Positions 47,021 through 57,043 of a stretch of 64,000 nt of DNA are shown here, piece by piece. The notes beneath the pieces are model-generated. The model was not told where the DNA came from. It saw only the letters and a program-made list of their open reading frames with translations, and ran no database searches. The translations under genes and the position numbers were made by a program. The first letter of the stretch is position 1. Each line of letters begins with the position of its first letter. Origin of the DNA: Acinetobacter sp. ANC 3929 (lineage in GTDB: Bacteria > Pseudomonadota > Gammaproteobacteria > Pseudomonadales > Moraxellaceae); NCBI RefSeq assembly GCF_000369405.1, contig NZ_KB849999.1, positions 664,054 through 728,053 of the forward strand, in the 5' to 3' direction.

Positions 47021-48142
47021 ATGCATATTGCCATCATTGGTGCGGGTATTAGCGGCTTAATGTCAGCATTGGAACTTGCTGAACAAGGTTGTTCTGTCGA
47101 TATTTTTGACCAACAACAAGCAGGTCAAGCAGCCTCGTGGGCGGGTGGCGGTATCCTCTCACCCATGTATCCTTGGCGTTATGCGCCCGAAGTAAATCAG
47201 CTGGCAAAACACGGAAAATCTCTCTATCAAACATGGAATGAGAAATTACGTCCCATCACTGGCATTGATTTTCAAATTCACGATACGGGTATGCTGATTT
47301 TCGATCAGGAAGATTTCGAGATCGGCTTGAATTATGCCAATCGATATCAGGAACCGATGCAGCAATGCGAACTGCTCGATCGTCCTCAACTTCAACAAGT
47401 AAATCCCCACGTTTCAGCACAATTCCAACAAGCAATTTATTTCCCACAACTGTCGAGTGTTCGTAATCCACGCTTATTACAATCGTTAATTTACTATTTA
47501 AAACAACACCCTGCCGTACGTTTTTTTGAACAGTGCCCTGTTGGAAAACTGGTGATTCAAAATAAAAAAGTTCACGGGATTGAGACCGAAGATGGTCAGA
47601 AATTTACGGCAAATCATGTCGTGATTAGTTCTGGTGCATGGAGCCAGCTATGGCAACAACAAATTCAACGCAATATCCCCGTACATCCCGTACAAGGGCA
47701 AATGCTGTTATTTAAAACGCCAGCAAACTGGCTACCAACCATGTGTATGAATCGGGTGATGTATTTGATTCCACGTCAAGATGGTCACATTGTCTGTGGT
47801 TCAAGCATGGCAGATACGGGCTTTAGTACAGCAATCGATAGTCAAACCCAACGGGATATTCTCAACGCCTGTTTAAAAATAGTGCCTGAATTAGCGCAAT
47901 TCCCGATTGTAAAACGTTGGGCAGGTTTACGTCCAAGTTCTCCAGAGGGCATTCCCTATATCGGCGCAATGCCTGAACTGGAAAATCTTTGGGCTAATTT
48001 TGGGCATTTCCGTAATGGTTTATGTATGGGCTCTGGTTCTGCACGTCTGCTACGCCAACTGATTTTGGGACAAGATACACTGATTGATCCCCAGGCCTAT
48101 TCACCGCAACGTTTGAAACAGCATAATTTAATGTCTTGCTAG
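47021..48142 (+). CDS. thiO: Glycine oxidase-like FAD-dependent oxidoreductase (ThiO family)
   Basis: 373 aa of the DAO fold. The N-terminal FAD motif is IAIIGAGISGLMSALELAEQG, followed by AASWAGGGILSPMYPWRY, the pattern of ThiO. The C-terminal motif is WAGLRPSSPEGIPYIGAMPELENLWANFGHFRNG. It makes dehydroglycine for the thiazole part of thiamine in other bacteria. It overlaps the 3' end of the convergent epimerase gene by 15 bp. Confidence 0.85.
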   Translation: MHIAIIGAGISGLMSALELAEQGCSVDIFDQQQAGQAASWAGGGILSPMYPWRYAPEVNQLAKHGKSLYQTWNEKLRPITGIDFQIHDTGMLIFDQEDFEIGLNYANRYQEPMQQCELLDRPQLQQVNPHVSAQFQQAIYFPQLSSVRNPRLLQSLIYYLKQHPAVRFFEQCPVGKLVIQNKKVHGIETEDGQKFTANHVVISSGAWSQLWQQQIQRNIPVHPVQGQMLLFKTPANWLPTMCMNRVMYLIPRQDGHIVCGSSMADTGFSTAIDSQTQRDILNACLKIVPELAQFPIVKRWAGLRPSSPEGIPYIGAMPELENLWANFGHFRNGLCMGSGSARLLRQLILGQDTLIDPQAYSPQRLKQHNLMSC

Positions 48143-49033
48143 AATTTCGGTTAAAGCCCCATTCAAATCTGGATATTGAAATCTGAAGCCCTGTTCGAGC
48201 AAAGCCTGAGGAATCACATATTGCCCATTTAAAATAAGCTGTGCTTGCTCGCCAAGCATCGATGTAAATACACACTTAGGCATTCGCATAAAAGGTTTGC
48301 GTTTTAAAATGTGGGCGGCAATTTGAGCGAACTGCTGTTGATTGATTTGTTCAGGTGCTACAAGGTTATACACCTTTTGACTGTGATTGGATTGCAACAG
48401 AAAAACAATGGCATTCAGTACATCTTGGATATGAATCCACACCACTGGTTGCTGCCCCGAGCCAATTTTTGCAACAGCATTCAATCGAATCGGTAACAGC
48501 ATCTGCGGCAAAATCCCACCCTGTCCAAAAACCACACCTAAACGAATGATCTTGGTATTTTGTTGGCTATACTTTAAAGCAGTTTGTTCCCACTTTTGGC
48601 AAAGTTCAGACATAAAAATCTCTTGCGGTGGTGTATTTTCATCACAAATAAGCTTCCATTTTTCTTGTGGATCAATACCGTAATAACCAATCGCAGACCC
48701 AGAAATAATGCATTTCGGAAAAATTTGCCGTTGTTCCAGCCATTGATACAGTTGTTCTGTCACCGCAACACGGCTGTGTATTAATTGTTGCTTACGTTGT
48801 TCAGTCCAACGTTTTGCGCCAATATTTTCACCAGCCAGATTAATCACATAATCAATCTGTTGCGTTTCAATTTGATCAAGATCACTCACCCAACGTAGCG
48901 CTGAATGCTGAGAAACTCGATTTGGCTGTCGGGTCAGTGCAAGGATTTGATATTGTTGTTCTAATAAAAAAGGCAACAAATGTGAGCCAATAAAGCCACT
49001 TGCGCCTGTGATTAAAACCGTCTGTTTTTGCAT
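48128..49033 (-). CDS. TIGR01777-family NAD-dependent epimerase-like protein
   Basis: About 301 aa, an extended-SDR fold. The NAD motif VLITGASGFIGSHLLPFLL is followed by YVINLAGENIGAKRWTEQRKQQLIHSRV, a signature of the YfcH/TIGR01777 family, and YGIDPQEKW. I chose ATG 49033 with GAAGG upstream; 49051 is in frame but precedes the motif by a longer tail than usual. Biochemical role unknown for the family. Confidence 0.88.
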   Translation of the reverse strand: MQKQTVLITGASGFIGSHLLPFLLEQQYQILALTRQPNRVSQHSALRWVSDLDQIETQQIDYVINLAGENIGAKRWTEQRKQQLIHSRVAVTEQLYQWLEQRQIFPKCIISGSAIGYYGIDPQEKWKLICDENTPPQEIFMSELCQKWEQTALKYSQQNTKIIRLGVVFGQGGILPQMLLPIRLNAVAKIGSGQQPVVWIHIQDVLNAIVFLLQSNHSQKVYNLVAPEQINQQQFAQIAAHILKRKPFMRMPKCVFTSMLGEQAQLILNGQYVIPQALLEQGFRFQYPDLNGALTEILARH

Positions 49034-49117
49034 CGCACCTTCATCCTGCATAAAATTGATCAGCTCTATATCTAAGTCTTAGCAGAATGAAAGTGAATTA
49101 CAAGTGAACTTTTTCAA

Positions 49118-49564
49118 CTAGTTGAACATTTTATTGGCCATTCTCTGTGCTTGCGGTCCATAAAACCAATAGGTAATCAAGAACAGCGGTACGGCTATCA
49201 CAAACCACATTGCTAAAATACTAAGCAAAAATGCAGGTTGTTTCAGATATAACAAGAAGTTTTGCCAAACTTCCGGATCTTTACGTGCAAAAACAAATAG
49301 CCCGAACAATAAGCCACAGACGTTGTATCCCCAAAAGATCAGACTAAAGCCAATACTTAGGCGTTTCCGTTCCTGTGGCGTCGGTGCGCGGCGTTGTTGC
49401 TTCAAAAATTTAAATAAAATAATAATGATCGCGATTAAATAAGGAATGGCAGTCAATACGCCACCAATACTATTTGGTAAAATAGCTGCTAGTACACCTG
49501 CCAACAACGTCGCAGTAAAACAAATTATAAAAAACCAGATATAGTACAAACGCAATGAAATCAT
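49118..49564 (-). CDS. Four-helix inner-membrane protein of unknown function
   Basis: 148 aa with about four hydrophobic segments (FFIICFTATLLAGVLAAIL, LTAIPYLIAIIIILFKFL, FGYNVC-type region, LLSILAMWFVIAVPLFLITYWFYG). Short polar loops and a basic stretch (KQQRRAPTPQERKR) lie between. I do not recognise a named family. It stands alone after the epimerase gene. Confidence 0.7.
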   Translation of the reverse strand: MISLRLYYIWFFIICFTATLLAGVLAAILPNSIGGVLTAIPYLIAIIIILFKFLKQQRRAPTPQERKRLSIGFSLIFWGYNVCGLLFGLFVFARKDPEVWQNFLLYLKQPAFLLSILAMWFVIAVPLFLITYWFYGPQAQRMANKMFN

Positions 49565-49632
49565 AAAGATAAACCTAATTAGACTGGCTTTAGAAAATAA
49601 TTATAAAATTTTTTCACTTTTTTTTCATTTAT

Positions 49633-49725
49633 ATGTCAACCAATCCTCAACCAGCAGCGTTATATAGGGTACAAGGTCGCAGCAACCGATTGTACATTGC
49701 ACGGCATCCGCAATGTTTTCGGTGA
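49633..49725 (+). CDS. 30-residue small open reading frame at the head of a structured locus
   Basis: ATG to TGA, reading MSTNPQPAALYRVQGRSNRL and ending RHPQCFR. It is followed by two stem-loops, the second with a T-run. I recall closely similar short reading frames scattered through Acinetobacter genomes, often in prophage-like or repeated contexts, but have not checked. No convincing ribosome-binding site precedes it, so the coding status is uncertain. Confidence 0.35.
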   Translation: MSTNPQPAALYRVQGRSNRLYIARHPQCFR

Positions 49726-49734
49726 CCTTTCATT

Positions 49735-49830
49735 ATGACTCTCCATCTTTAACAATGGTTGTGTTAGCAGCCAGAACCATTGAAAAAGATTTTGACCGAC
49801 GATTTATCATCACTCGAATCGTCGGTTTTT
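49735..49830 (+). ncRNA. Candidate structured small RNA with intrinsic terminator
   Basis: A stem CAATGGTT/AACCATTG (49753-49760 with 49775-49782) encloses a 14-base loop GTGTTAGCAGCCAG. It is followed by the terminator stem CCGACGATT/AATCGTCGG and T5. The two-stem layout after a tiny open frame recalls phage C4-type antisense RNAs. Boundaries and function are inferred only. Confidence 0.35.
49796..49830 (+). terminator. Rho-independent terminator
   Basis: Perfect 9-bp stem CCGACGATT/AATCGTCGG with a 12-base loop, then TTTTT. It faces away from the GNAT gene and so belongs to a plus-strand transcript starting before 49735. Confidence 0.8.
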
Positions 49831-49850
49831 ATTTGCCTGAAATTTGTATT

Positions 49851-50306
49851 TTAAAGCGTATCGGCAACATACATTTTGATCAGCTGACCTTCGTCCTCTG
49901 TCACCTTGGTTAAAAATGTCCAGCCACACTTTTCGTAAAAATCATCTTGGTCAGTCACCAGATAAAGCTTTTCAAATCCTAAATTTTTCATTTCTACTCG
50001 AACAAAATCCAGCAGTTGCTTGGCGATATTCCGCTTTCGATAAGTTTCCTCAACAAACAAAGCACATAAGTTTGGGCTGAGATCTTTGCGCTCATGGAAG
50101 TCATTGTCGATTACACCTGCACCAGCAATGATTTGCTGCTGTTCATTTAGAATTACATACCACTGCGGAATTCCTTGTGGCTGCTCAATCGAAGTTTGTA
50201 TGCTGTCTCGATAAGCCTCAACAGGAATTTCCCATTGATCTGAAAACCACATTACAGCCTGTTCTCGCAATTCAGGATGATTCGCCAATTTAATAATCTT
50301 CATCAA
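49851..50306 (-). CDS. GNAT-family N-acetyltransferase
   Basis: 151 aa. The acetyl-CoA motif A is visible as LCALFVEETYRKRNIAKQLLDFV. Motif B follows with LYLVTDQDDFYEKCGWTFL. Substrate unknown; relatives acetylate small molecules or protein N-termini. Isolated gene. Confidence 0.88.
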   Translation of the reverse strand: MMKIIKLANHPELREQAVMWFSDQWEIPVEAYRDSIQTSIEQPQGIPQWYVILNEQQQIIAGAGVIDNDFHERKDLSPNLCALFVEETYRKRNIAKQLLDFVRVEMKNLGFEKLYLVTDQDDFYEKCGWTFLTKVTEDEGQLIKMYVADTL

Positions 50307-50460
50307 TACAGGATTAACCTCTTATATCTTACTCAATTATATTCAACGCGATTTTATGATTAAAGACCAAAATGCACACCTGCTTACATAAATCTCTCGT
50401 CTTTCAATTCCATATCTCTTTAAAATAATTCTACGACTATAAAAATTAAGGATAGATTGG

Positions 50461-50838
50461 ATGAACAGCATTATTTATTTTGAAATTCAGTCATCAGATC
50501 CACAACGTGACATTCACTTTTATCAATCTGTATTTGGCTGGAAATTTGAAAAAGTAGAAGGCCTACCGATTGAATATTATCGTATCGCAACAACAGGAAT
50601 TCATGGCGGTTTATTACAACGTCCTGTAGCAACACCACCAACAGGATGTGGAACCAATGCCTTTACCTGTAGTATAGAGGTGGCAAATTTCGATGAAACT
50701 GCAGCTAAAATTCTAAGTTTAGGTGGGATTATCGCCATGGATAAGTTTGCGATCCCGAACCGCTGCTGGCAAGGCTATTTTCTTGATCTCGACCATAATA
50801 CCTTTGGGATTTGTGAAATCGATGAACAGGCACAATAA
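50461..50838 (+). CDS. VOC-family (glyoxalase/dioxygenase fold) protein
   Basis: 125 aa. N-terminal IIYFEIQSSDPQRDIHFYQSVFGWKFE and C-terminal FAIPNRCWQGYFLDLDHNTFGICEID show a single VOC beta-alpha-beta unit pair. The usual metal ligands are only partly present. Activity cannot be predicted. Confidence 0.85.
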   Translation: MNSIIYFEIQSSDPQRDIHFYQSVFGWKFEKVEGLPIEYYRIATTGIHGGLLQRPVATPPTGCGTNAFTCSIEVANFDETAAKILSLGGIIAMDKFAIPNRCWQGYFLDLDHNTFGICEIDEQAQ

Positions 50839-50868
50839 CTAGCTAAATTCAAGTTAAATTAAAAATGA

Positions 50869-51651
50869 TTACCGCCCCTTAAACTGCGGTGGGCGTTTTT
50901 CTAACATGGCGCGAACACCTTCTTGAGCATCCTCAGATACAAACAGCGGCATCAAATAATTGTTCATTTTTTCAAATGCAACCGTTTGCCCTTCCACGAC
51001 TGCATCGGTTGCAGAGGCCAATAAAGCCTGTACTGCAAGCGGTGCAGCACTACAAATCTCTTTGGCAATTTCCAAGGCACGTTCAAGTTGTTGCCCATTT
51101 TCTACAATCTCAGAAATCAGGTTCAACTGATCTGCCGTTTTAGCATCAAAAGTTTTACCTGTTAATAAATAAGGCATCGCTTTTTGCCAACCGGCAGCTT
51201 GTACAAAGCGTACCGTTGCCCCACCAAAAGGCATAATCCCTCGTTGAACTTCGAGCTGACCAAATACTGTATTTTCACTGGCAATCACCACATCAGCATT
51301 CAGCATTAATTCAACTCCTGCGGTATAACAAATCCCCTGTACAGCCACCACTACAGGTTTGGTTCGATGCCGCCCACCCGTTCCCCACGGATTAATCTGC
51401 TCAGGCTCAAAATTAAAAATACCTTGTGAAATTTTGGACTGTAACTCAACCAGATCTAAGCCCGCAGTAAAGTGATCACCATGCGCAAAAATCACGGCAC
51501 AGCGCAGTTCAGAGTGATTTTCATATTCGGTTAAGGCTTGAGATAAGTCATGAATCATATGGCTATCAAAAGCATTACGTTTTTCCACTCGATCCAGACC
51601 AATCAACATGATCTGATCCATGATTTCACGGCTTACTTTACCTAAGCTCAT
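50869..51651 (-). CDS. Enoyl-CoA hydratase/isomerase-family protein
   Basis: 260-aa crotonase. The oxyanion-hole segments are HGDHFTAGLDLVEL and GICYTAGVELMLNADVVIA. At the usual catalytic glutamate positions, FGQLEVQRGIMPFGG supplies one Glu. The C-terminal helix KRPPQFKGR is family-like. It acts on an unknown CoA ester, probably in degradation. Confidence 0.88.
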   Translation of the reverse strand: MSLGKVSREIMDQIMLIGLDRVEKRNAFDSHMIHDLSQALTEYENHSELRCAVIFAHGDHFTAGLDLVELQSKISQGIFNFEPEQINPWGTGGRHRTKPVVVAVQGICYTAGVELMLNADVVIASENTVFGQLEVQRGIMPFGGATVRFVQAAGWQKAMPYLLTGKTFDAKTADQLNLISEIVENGQQLERALEIAKEICSAAPLAVQALLASATDAVVEGQTVAFEKMNNYLMPLFVSEDAQEGVRAMLEKRPPQFKGR

Positions 51652-51814
51652 TTTATCTTCCTCATGGTTAAAATAATGGTATTCAGATCAAACTAGAGGA
51701 TCGTTGAAAAATGATCAAGGCACATCTTGTAGTGCTTTTCTGCTCATGAAGGCTCTCCCTTCTACCTGAATACGTGCTACCTTATTCGGGTTTATTTTAT
51801 TTTTAGATTCATTT

Positions 51815-53065
51815 ATGACCGTGCGTTTTTTTCATACGTCTGACTGGCATTTGGGGCAGTTTTTTTATAATCATTCCCGCCACTACGAACATGAACAATT
51901 TCTGGCATGGTTACTTGAGCAGATCAAGGCAAAACAACCGCATGCCTTATTGATTGCGGGTGATATCTTTGATGTCATCAATCCAAGTTCACAGGCACAA
52001 AAACAACTCTACCAATTCCTTGCCGATGCACATGAGCTTGCCCCGCACATGCAAACCCTAATGATTGCTGGCAATCACGATTCAGGCTATCGAATTGAAC
52101 AAGTCGAGCCCTTATTAGAAAAATACAATGCCAAAACCGTCGGTGTAATTCGCTGGAATCCAGATAAAAGCCTCGATCTAGAACGTTTAATTTTGCCGAT
52201 TTATGATGAGCAAAAACAGATTGTGGCGTGGTGTATTGCCCTGCCATTCTTACGATCAGCCGAAATTACAGGCTTTAATGAACACACCACCAATAGCCAA
52301 AATGCGATTGCTTATTTACATCAGCAACTGATTGCTGAAGCTAAACGCCGTAAAACTGATGATCAGGCTTTAATTCTGATGTCACATGCGCATATGCAAG
52401 GTGGTGAAACCTCGGATTCAGAACGCCCGATTATCATTGGCAATGAAGAAGCGCTTTCCACCAGCCTGTTTGATGACAGTATTGATTATGTGGCACTGGG
52501 ACATTTGCATAAACCGCAAAAAGTACAGCATCCGCATATTCGTTATAGCGGTTCACCGATTCCACTGTCATTTAGTGAAATCAACTATAAGCACCAGGTG
52601 GTTGAAGTCACGAGTGATCCTAAAAAAAGTGAAGACTCATTGAGCTTTGAAGCTTTGTCTATACCAAGAAGTATTCAACTGCATAAAATTAAAGATGAAC
52701 TCACCGTAGTCATGCAACGCCTTCGCAATCTGCCAAATGAACCGATCGAAAATCTCGAGCATCGCGAATATGTCGATATCGAATATCACACCACGACGCC
52801 ACCACAACCGAATCTACGACAACAATTTGAAGATGCCTTGCCCAAAGATCGTTATCGACTGGTGCGCATTTCCAGACAATATCTATCCAATGAAAGCAAT
52901 GCAGAGAACAAACAAACTATCAGCTTAGAACCACCGACACCTGAAAAACTATTTCAGCAAATTTGGGAGAAAAAGGGCTATTACGCCGATAATGAAGTCA
53001 CTCAAGACTTTATGAGTTTAGTCGCAGAGGCGCAAAAGCAACTTGAAGATGATCAGACTGTTTAA
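51815..53065 (+). CDS. sbcD: Exonuclease SbcCD, nuclease subunit SbcD
   Basis: 416 aa Mre11-type phosphoesterase. Metal-binding motifs are visible in order: TSDWHLGQ, AGDIFDV, AGNHDSG, MSHAHMQGG and ALGHLHKPQ. With SbcC it opens hairpins and processes DNA ends. sbcC follows after 9 bp. Confidence 0.95.
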   Translation: MTVRFFHTSDWHLGQFFYNHSRHYEHEQFLAWLLEQIKAKQPHALLIAGDIFDVINPSSQAQKQLYQFLADAHELAPHMQTLMIAGNHDSGYRIEQVEPLLEKYNAKTVGVIRWNPDKSLDLERLILPIYDEQKQIVAWCIALPFLRSAEITGFNEHTTNSQNAIAYLHQQLIAEAKRRKTDDQALILMSHAHMQGGETSDSERPIIIGNEEALSTSLFDDSIDYVALGHLHKPQKVQHPHIRYSGSPIPLSFSEINYKHQVVEVTSDPKKSEDSLSFEALSIPRSIQLHKIKDELTVVMQRLRNLPNEPIENLEHREYVDIEYHTTTPPQPNLRQQFEDALPKDRYRLVRISRQYLSNESNAENKQTISLEPPTPEKLFQQIWEKKGYYADNEVTQDFMSLVAEAQKQLEDDQTV

Positions 53066-53074
53066 GGACCTGCC

Positions 53075-56000
53075 ATGAAAATTTTATCAATTCGACTGAA
53101 AAATTTGGCATCTTTGGCAGATGAGCATTTTATTGACTTTGAAACTGAGCCTTTGGCCAGTGCGGGACTGATCGCCATTGTCGGAAAAACGGGTGCTGGA
53201 AAATCTACCATTTTAGATGCTATGTGTCTGGCCTTATTTAATAAAATTCCACGCCTCAAGGAAAGTGACGGTAAGCTGTTAGATGTGGATGGTTCTGAAC
53301 TGCTGACCAACTCCCCACTTACTGTTTTACGTCGCGGCACAGGACATGGTTTTGCCGAACTGTGTTTTGTGGCACAAGATCAAAAGCATTACCTCGCACG
53401 TTGGGAAATTAAACGTGCCCGTGAAAATGCCAGTGGCAAACTGCAAAGTGTGCAACGCTCACTGAAATGCCTGACCGACGGTGTGGTGATTGCAGATAAA
53501 ACCAAAGCGGTTGAAGCCCATATTCAACAGATTACCCAACTCAGTTTTGAGCAATTTACCCGTGCCGTCTTACTCGCACAGTCTGAGGTCACCGCATTTT
53601 TAAAAGCACGTGATAATGAACGTGGTGAACTATTGGAATATCTGACCAATTCCAGCATTTTTGCCAAAATTGGACAATTGGCTTATCAAAAGACCAAAGA
53701 AATAGCTGATCAACGTAAGCAATTAGAAAATGTTTTAGGTCATATCGAAATCCGCTCAGATGAAGATGTCTCAGCATTACAACTACATTTTCAACATGCA
53801 CAGCAACAGGTTCAACAACTCGAAACTGAGAAAACTCAACTCCATCAGCAACTACAATGGTTTGAGCAGCAGCAAAAGCTCAATCATGAAATTGGACTAA
53901 AACAACAACAATATGATCTTCAGCTCAGAACCTATGATGCATTGGCAGTTGAACGTACCCAATTGACTCAACTCGAAAGCTTCTCAGGTATTCGTCCTAT
54001 TGTCTTTCAGCAGCAACATCTTCAAAAAAACATTCTGCAACTCGAGCCACAAATTCAGCAAAAGCAAAATAGCTTTACGACTTTAATCACTCAATTTGAG
54101 CAAGAAAAAAGTCGTTATACTCAAGCTGAAACAGCATTGCATCAATTTCAAAGCTTTGAGCAGACTCATCAAAATGAACTCACACAAGTCCGTAAATATG
54201 TACAGGAACGTGAATACATCGCAGATGAATACAAAAAAACCAAGAATCGTTTAAACCAGATTGAAAGCCAGCAACGACCTTTACAGGAACAACAACAACA
54301 GTTTGAACAAAGCCATCACAGTCTCTCAACACAACATCAAATCAATCTTGAGCAACTGCATCAAAGTATCCAATTTACAGCGTTGGACAATGGTCTGAAT
54401 GCCCATATTCAACAACTCAATCAATTTATTCAGCAATACCAAAAAGTCGAACAAAATTTAGGTTCAATTCAACAAGCGCAGTCCAAACTTAAACAAGACA
54501 AAGTCATTTTGGATGATCTCATCCAACAGTTTGGTACGACTCAGCAGATCGAATCTCAACTTGAACAAAAACAAAATTTGAGAGAACAACAGCAAACGCG
54601 ACTCAATCAATTGGAGCTGATTCAGCAGAAGTTACAGCATTACTTTGAAGTCATGAATCATAGGACTGAGCTCCATCAAAAACTGGACACAGCACATCAG
54701 CAACAGCTACAACTTGAGCAACAACTGCAAAAAGTCGAAACAGAATTCCAATCTGCCAAGACCGAACGTGAGAAATTACAGCAGATTTTGCAGCAGCAAC
54801 GTTTACTGCACGCAGAAAATATTGAACATTTACGCGCAGAATTAAAACCAGGCGAAGCATGCTTAGTCTGCGGCAGTATAGAACACCCCTATCGTGATGA
54901 CACCAGTCAGCTCTCCAAAGCCTTGTATGAGCTACAGCAACAACAAGAACAACAAGCCATCCAGCATGAACAACAATGTTTTCAACGTTGGCAAAACTCT
55001 CAGCAACAATTCACTCAAATTCGAGCTGAGCATACGCAATTACAATCTGCGATGCAGCAAAGCCAAGACAAATTCAACATTCAACAGCATGAATTAATTA
55101 GTCAAGCAGCACAGTTTGCGGTCGTGCTCGATTTGACCCAATCACAAGTGCAAATCACAACAGCTCATCAACAATGGCTTGCTGATACGCTACAAAGTAA
55201 GCAACAAGCAGAATTGGATTTACAACGACTCGGACAAGCCCGCAAAGACCAATATCATCTCAACCAAGCCATTCAAAATATTAGCTATCAGCTTGAGAAC
55301 GTACAACAGTTACAACATCAAGTTCAGCATATTGTCGATTGTCTGGATGCAAATGAAAAAAAACTGTGGCAACAACACCCCGTTTCCTGCTCACAACAGG
55401 TCTTGCATCGCTTACAGCAACGCGCACAGCAGCTCGAGCAAACTGAAAACTTAAATAAGCAACAACAACATCTACAACAGCAGCTTAATTTATTAAAATC
55501 GAATTTGGCTGGATTAACAACCCAACACACCGAGCTGAGTCAGCAGCTTAAAGATATTGAAGTTAAAGGTAAACAAAATACAGATTCAGCACATCAGTTG
55601 ATTGTTGCCATGACAGGTTTGACAGAACTTAAAGCCAATGAATGGTTGAATCAACATGATCAACAACGTCAACAATTACAGAGCCAATATCAGCAAATTA
55701 AACAGAATTTCGAGCATGCCCGCCAAAACTTTGAGCAACAAAAAAGTGAACTGGAACAGCTCAAAACGCAACAGCAGCAGCATCAATCTAGATTGGCAGA
55801 ATGTAAAACTGAAATAGGCATATGGTTAGCACAACATACTGATTTTAATGAAAGTCAGTTGCTTGATTTACTTGTAATTTCATCAGAACAAGAACAACAA
55901 ATACGCCTATCCCTACAAAATGCGGAACGCTTCCGTAATGAGGCAGCATCTGCGCTGAAAACCCTACAAGAGCAGTTACATGCACATCAGCAACAGCAAC

Positions 56001-56671
56001 CTGAAATCGAGTGCGAGCAGCTCACAGAGAACATCCGTCTCAATCTTGAAAGCTTGCAACAGCAGGTGGAGCTGCGTGATCAACACAAACTAAAACTGGA
56101 AGTACATCAGCAGAACGTCACCAAACAGAAACAGTTTGCCGAGCAGATTCAACAAATTCAGCAACAAGAACATCGCTGGAATAAGATTTCGAGCTTGATT
56201 GGGGATTCAAAAGGAAAAGATTTCCGTGACTTTGCACAACAATATAATTTAGACATTTTGCTGGAATACGCCAATCAACAGTTGGCGATGCTATCACAGC
56301 GTTATACCTTGAAGCGTTTAGATAACTCACTCAGCTTGGCAATTATCGACCATGATATGGATGGTGAAATCCGTTCGGTTGCTTCACTCTCAGGTGGTGA
56401 ATCTTTTCTCACTGCCCTCGCGATTTCTTTGGCGATTGCCAATATGGCATCTGGTTCCATGAAAATCGAATCACTATTTATTGATGAAGGTTTTGGTACC
56501 TTAGATGCCTCGTCATTACATATGGTAATGAATGCGCTGGATCAGTTGCAAAGCCAAGGTCGTAAAGTGATTTTAATTTCTCATATTCAGGAAATGCATG
56601 AGCGGATTCCTGTACAGATTCAGGTACAACCTGTTGGATCAGGTTCGAGTCGGGTTGAGGTGGTTGGATAG
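53075..56671 (+). CDS. sbcC: Exonuclease SbcCD, ATPase subunit SbcC
   Basis: 1198 aa Rad50-type SMC-like ATPase. Walker A GKTGAGKST lies near residue 37. A very long glutamine-rich coiled coil is split by the zinc hook C596-x-x-C599 (CLVCGS). The ABC signature LSGGESFLTAL and Walker B ESLFIDEGFGTLD are near the C-terminus. The coiled coil is exceptionally rich in Gln and His, as seen in other Acinetobacter SbcC as I recall. Confidence 0.95.
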   Translation: MKILSIRLKNLASLADEHFIDFETEPLASAGLIAIVGKTGAGKSTILDAMCLALFNKIPRLKESDGKLLDVDGSELLTNSPLTVLRRGTGHGFAELCFVAQDQKHYLARWEIKRARENASGKLQSVQRSLKCLTDGVVIADKTKAVEAHIQQITQLSFEQFTRAVLLAQSEVTAFLKARDNERGELLEYLTNSSIFAKIGQLAYQKTKEIADQRKQLENVLGHIEIRSDEDVSALQLHFQHAQQQVQQLETEKTQLHQQLQWFEQQQKLNHEIGLKQQQYDLQLRTYDALAVERTQLTQLESFSGIRPIVFQQQHLQKNILQLEPQIQQKQNSFTTLITQFEQEKSRYTQAETALHQFQSFEQTHQNELTQVRKYVQEREYIADEYKKTKNRLNQIESQQRPLQEQQQQFEQSHHSLSTQHQINLEQLHQSIQFTALDNGLNAHIQQLNQFIQQYQKVEQNLGSIQQAQSKLKQDKVILDDLIQQFGTTQQIESQLEQKQNLREQQQTRLNQLELIQQKLQHYFEVMNHRTELHQKLDTAHQQQLQLEQQLQKVETEFQSAKTEREKLQQILQQQRLLHAENIEHLRAELKPGEACLVCGSIEHPYRDDTSQLSKALYELQQQQEQQAIQHEQQCFQRWQNSQQQFTQIRAEHTQLQSAMQQSQDKFNIQQHELISQAAQFAVVLDLTQSQVQITTAHQQWLADTLQSKQQAELDLQRLGQARKDQYHLNQAIQNISYQLENVQQLQHQVQHIVDCLDANEKKLWQQHPVSCSQQVLHRLQQRAQQLEQTENLNKQQQHLQQQLNLLKSNLAGLTTQHTELSQQLKDIEVKGKQNTDSAHQLIVAMTGLTELKANEWLNQHDQQRQQLQSQYQQIKQNFEHARQNFEQQKSELEQLKTQQQQHQSRLAECKTEIGIWLAQHTDFNESQLLDLLVISSEQEQQIRLSLQNAERFRNEAASALKTLQEQLHAHQQQQPEIECEQLTENIRLNLESLQQQVELRDQHKLKLEVHQQNVTKQKQFAEQIQQIQQQEHRWNKISSLIGDSKGKDFRDFAQQYNLDILLEYANQQLAMLSQRYTLKRLDNSLSLAIIDHDMDGEIRSVASLSGGESFLTALAISLAIANMASGSMKIESLFIDEGFGTLDASSLHMVMNALDQLQSQGRKVILISHIQEMHERIPVQIQVQPVGSGSSRVEVVG

Positions 56672-56699
56672 ATCTAATAATTCTTATGGAAATCAAAAG

Positions 56700-56972
56700 A
56701 TGGAACAAAACAATTCGTTTCAATTAATACCAATATTCAAGCGTATTTCGAAGCAACAAATTGCGGAATACGTTTGCTTATACAGCTTAGAAACACAAGA
56801 GTATGCTGTTCTATGCACTAACTTTTACGGCCCCTCTTCCTCAAATGAAGATCATGCTTATTTCAAGAAACTGACCATTGAGTTATTACTAGAAGAATCT
56901 CCTCAGGTTCGTTGTAAATGGTTCTCTTCAATTGAAGAAGCCATTGATCAACACGATTTAGAGTTTAGTTAG
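56700..56972 (+). CDS. Small hypothetical protein
   Basis: 90 aa from the ATG at 56700 (MEQNNSFQLIPIFKRISKQQ), rich in aromatic and acidic residues with no signal or membrane segment. An earlier in-frame start at 56598 would overlap sbcC by 74 bp and is less likely. I do not recognise a family. Next gene downstream is a HAD phosphatase in the same direction. Confidence 0.6.
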   Translation: MEQNNSFQLIPIFKRISKQQIAEYVCLYSLETQEYAVLCTNFYGPSSSNEDHAYFKKLTIELLLEESPQVRCKWFSSIEEAIDQHDLEFS

Positions 56973-57043
56973 TTACTATTTCAGATTGAAATCATTCATG
57001 AGTAAATTTTATGATGCTTGAATAACCACAATACCGAGCTCTA

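Noticed and set aside
53800..56200. CAA/CAG-rich repetitive tract as a microsatellite
   Set aside because: It encodes the glutamine-rich coiled coil of SbcC in one uninterrupted frame and has no fixed repeat unit.
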